Shown here: in pieces, positions 13,505 through 14,778 of the stretch
Numbering within the stretch: position 1 is the stretch's first letter
Layout: each line of letters starts with the position of its first letter
From: Chth-196 sp044370935
GTDB taxonomy: Bacteria > Verrucomicrobiota > Verrucomicrobiia > Chthoniobacterales > Chthoniobacteraceae
Assembly (NCBI GenBank): GCA_044370935.1
Contig: JBILUQ010000469.1
Span: 1-14,778 of the forward strand
Direction of reading: 5' to 3'
Length of the DNA stretch: 14,778 bases
Translations under genes and position numbers: made by a program
The notes under the pieces: generated by a model
The model's input: the letters and a program-made list of their open reading frames with translations, nothing else
The model's database searches: none
Told to the model about the DNA's origin: nothing

Positions 13505-14497
13505 ATGCTGATTTCTCTGCTCATTCCCGTTTTGAACGAAGAGGAAAATATCCCATCGCTTTGTTCAAGCCTTCAGAAAATTATTGGTGAAATTTCCGGT
13601 GAGTTGTTCGAGGTGGTTTTCATCAATGACGGAAGCACGGATGGGACAGTAAAGGTGATTCAAAGTGTTAAATGGGGGGCGAATACGCGTGTTAAGATTA
13701 TTTCTCTGTCGCGTAATTTTGGACATCAGAATGCGTTGACCGCGGGCTACCAGCATGCTTCCGGCGAGGTGTTGATTTGTTTGGACGCCGATTTGCAAGA
13801 CCCTCCAGGAATGATCGCGGATTTTCTGCAAAAATACCGTGAGGGTTATGATGTGGTTTACGGGGTGAGACAGAATCGGAAGGAGGTCTGGTGGATGCGT
13901 CTCTGCTTTAAAGCATTTTACAGGATCTTTAATGCAATTGCGGAGCGTCCAATGCCGCAGGATGCCGGAGACTTTGGTCTAGTGAGCCGACGAGTCGCCA
14001 AAGCCATTTCTTCCATGGAGGAGAATGACCGGATGATTCGCGGGCTCCGAAGTTGGGTCGGATATCGGCAGGTCGGTATTCCTTATAGTCGACCCGAGCG
14101 TTTCGCCGGTGAGACTCGGTATCGGCTCAATAAGCGGATTGAGGGCGCTTTGGATGGATTGTTTGGCTTTTCAAAGCTTCCGATCCGCATGATCCTGCTG
14201 ATTGGGATTGTTGTCTTTGTGGTGAGCTTCCTTTACCTGAGCGTCTCCTACATCGCGTGGTGGCTCGGGGGCGGGGTTCAAGACACTCCAGGTTGGCGCT
14301 CGATCATGACTCTGGCTTTCATGATGGGAAGCGCGAATTTAATCGCTACATCTATTGTTGGGGAATACGTCTGCAGGACGTATTTTCAATCGAAAGAGCG
14401 CCCGCTGTTTATTGTGGCGGATATTTTTGAATCGAAGCCGGAAGATGCCAGCCATCAGAGGTCAGGTGAGGGGAACGAGGAGCGAATGTTGGGCTAG
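13505..14497 (+). CDS. Polyprenyl-phosphate sugar synthase, GT2 (GtrB/ArnC/DPM1-like)
   Basis: A 330-residue GT2 enzyme with two C-terminal membrane helices, the GtrB/ArnC architecture. It moves a sugar from a nucleotide donor to undecaprenyl phosphate at the cytoplasmic face. Visible: SLLIPVLNEEENIPSL (4-19), FINDGSTDGT (39-48), SLSRNFGHQNALTAGYQHA (67-85), metal-site CLDADLQDPP (92-101), QDAGDFGLVSRRV (152-164), the juxtamembrane FAGETRY (200-206), TM helices about 226-252 and 263-288, and the family ending GEYVCRTYFQSKERPLFIV (286-304). Length is typical (310-340). It follows the GT-C gene closely in the same direction, giving a donor-synthase/transferase pair; no GtrA-like flippase is seen in the window. 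The last about 20 residues are charged and variable. Confidence 0.93.
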   Translation: MLISLLIPVLNEEENIPSLCSSLQKIIGEISGELFEVVFINDGSTDGTVKVIQSVKWGANTRVKIISLSRNFGHQNALTAGYQHASGEVLICLDADLQDPPGMIADFLQKYREGYDVVYGVRQNRKEVWWMRLCFKAFYRIFNAIAERPMPQDAGDFGLVSRRVAKAISSMEENDRMIRGLRSWVGYRQVGIPYSRPERFAGETRYRLNKRIEGALDGLFGFSKLPIRMILLIGIVVFVVSFLYLSVSYIAWWLGGGVQDTPGWRSIMTLAFMMGSANLIATSIVGEYVCRTYFQSKERPLFIVADIFESKPEDASHQRSGEGNEERMLG

Positions 14498-14686
14498 GGG
14501 CTTAAAAGGTTTTCTTCGTATTAATTAGGCTTAGTGTCGTTATTTCCGATCTGATGTGTTTTGAGCTTTTTGTTTATTGGGCGAGAGTCTAAGGCCTGAA
14601 ATCACTCATTTTCCGAGCAGGTCAGCATTATTTTTCTTTCAAGTGGGGTATTAATCCGTACTTTATCGTCCGAGCACGTTATTTTT

Positions 14687-14778
14687 ATGAATTACCAACA
14701 ACTTGCAGAGAAAAGAAGAAAAGAGGCTCAGGAAGTTCTCCAAAAACTGGAGGCAGCTGAGTTAGATAAAAAGCTTCA
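14687..14778 (+). CDS. Start of an unidentified protein, truncated by the window end
   Basis: From ATG 14687 an open frame runs to the window end, giving 30 residues beginning MNYQQLAEKRRKEAQEVLQK and then LEAAELDKKL. The stretch is strongly charged and helical, with heptad-like hydrophobics, so it may start a coiled coil. The 189 bases before it are AT-rich with no gene, and no SD precedes the ATG. The product cannot be named; the frame may be part of the same polysaccharide region. Confidence 0.45.
   Translation, partial: MNYQQLAEKRRKEAQEVLQKLEAAELDKKL

Noticed and set aside
1..14778. CRISPR array, phage genes, toxin-antitoxin pair, rRNA
   Set aside because: No regularly spaced repeats, no structural phage or toxin motifs, and no rRNA-like sequence seen on either strand.

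Overview
The window reads as a surface-polysaccharide (O-antigen or exopolysaccharide type) biosynthesis region of a Gram-negative bacterium. Verrucomicrobiota or a relative is my best guess. That rests on the style of the membrane-anchored helical-repeat protein at 9236-10297 (W..DP.AA..W units), frequent GTG starts, scarce Shine-Dalgarno sites and many small alternating operons. It is an inference, not a proof.

Layout. (1) 1-966 is a scar zone: the decayed 3' end of an IS256-type transposase, a matching terminal-repeat-like sequence, a second pair of short direct repeats, and about 500 bases with no credible gene. (2) 967-5486 is a tight plus-strand operon: a GDP-fucose/GDP-colitose synthase-type reductase, a ColD-type PLP dehydratase in which histidine replaces the usual lysine, a GT11 fucosyltransferase, and a GT25-GT10 two-domain glycosyltransferase. 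The GT10 domain is cut in two at a run of eight A. (3) 5598-6398 is a minus-strand GT2 transferase. (4) 6783-7505 is a plus-strand FkbM methyltransferase. (5) 7598-10297 is a minus-strand block: GT32 transferase, GT2 transferase and a membrane-anchored repeat protein of unknown role. (6) 10526-11410 is rmlA. (7) 11411-11778 is a gene-free stretch unusually rich in inverted repeats. (8) 11779-14497 is a membrane GT-C transferase followed by a polyprenyl-phosphate sugar synthase of the GtrB/ArnC type. (9) A new gene starts at 14687 and runs off the window.

How the genes may work together. The first operon makes a GDP-linked 6-deoxy-L-sugar (fucose, or its 3-deoxy analogue colitose) and carries transferases of the two families that normally use GDP-fucose (GT11, GT10). 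They stand beside a GT25 domain, a family that includes beta-galactosyltransferases. GT25, GT10 and GT11 are the families Helicobacter pylori uses to build Lewis X/Y caps, so a Lewis-like or colitose-substituted cap is a reasonable hypothesis. RmlA supplies dTDP-glucose. The GT2, GT32 and FkbM genes would add and methylate further residues. The GT-C/GtrB pair would modify the glycan on the periplasmic side from a lipid-linked sugar. The strongest single observation is the A8 tract at 5051-5058. It forms a textbook A AAA AAA slippery site, and a -1 shift there restores an uninterrupted GT10 domain. It could be programmed frameshifting, phase variation, a recent mutation or a sequencing error.
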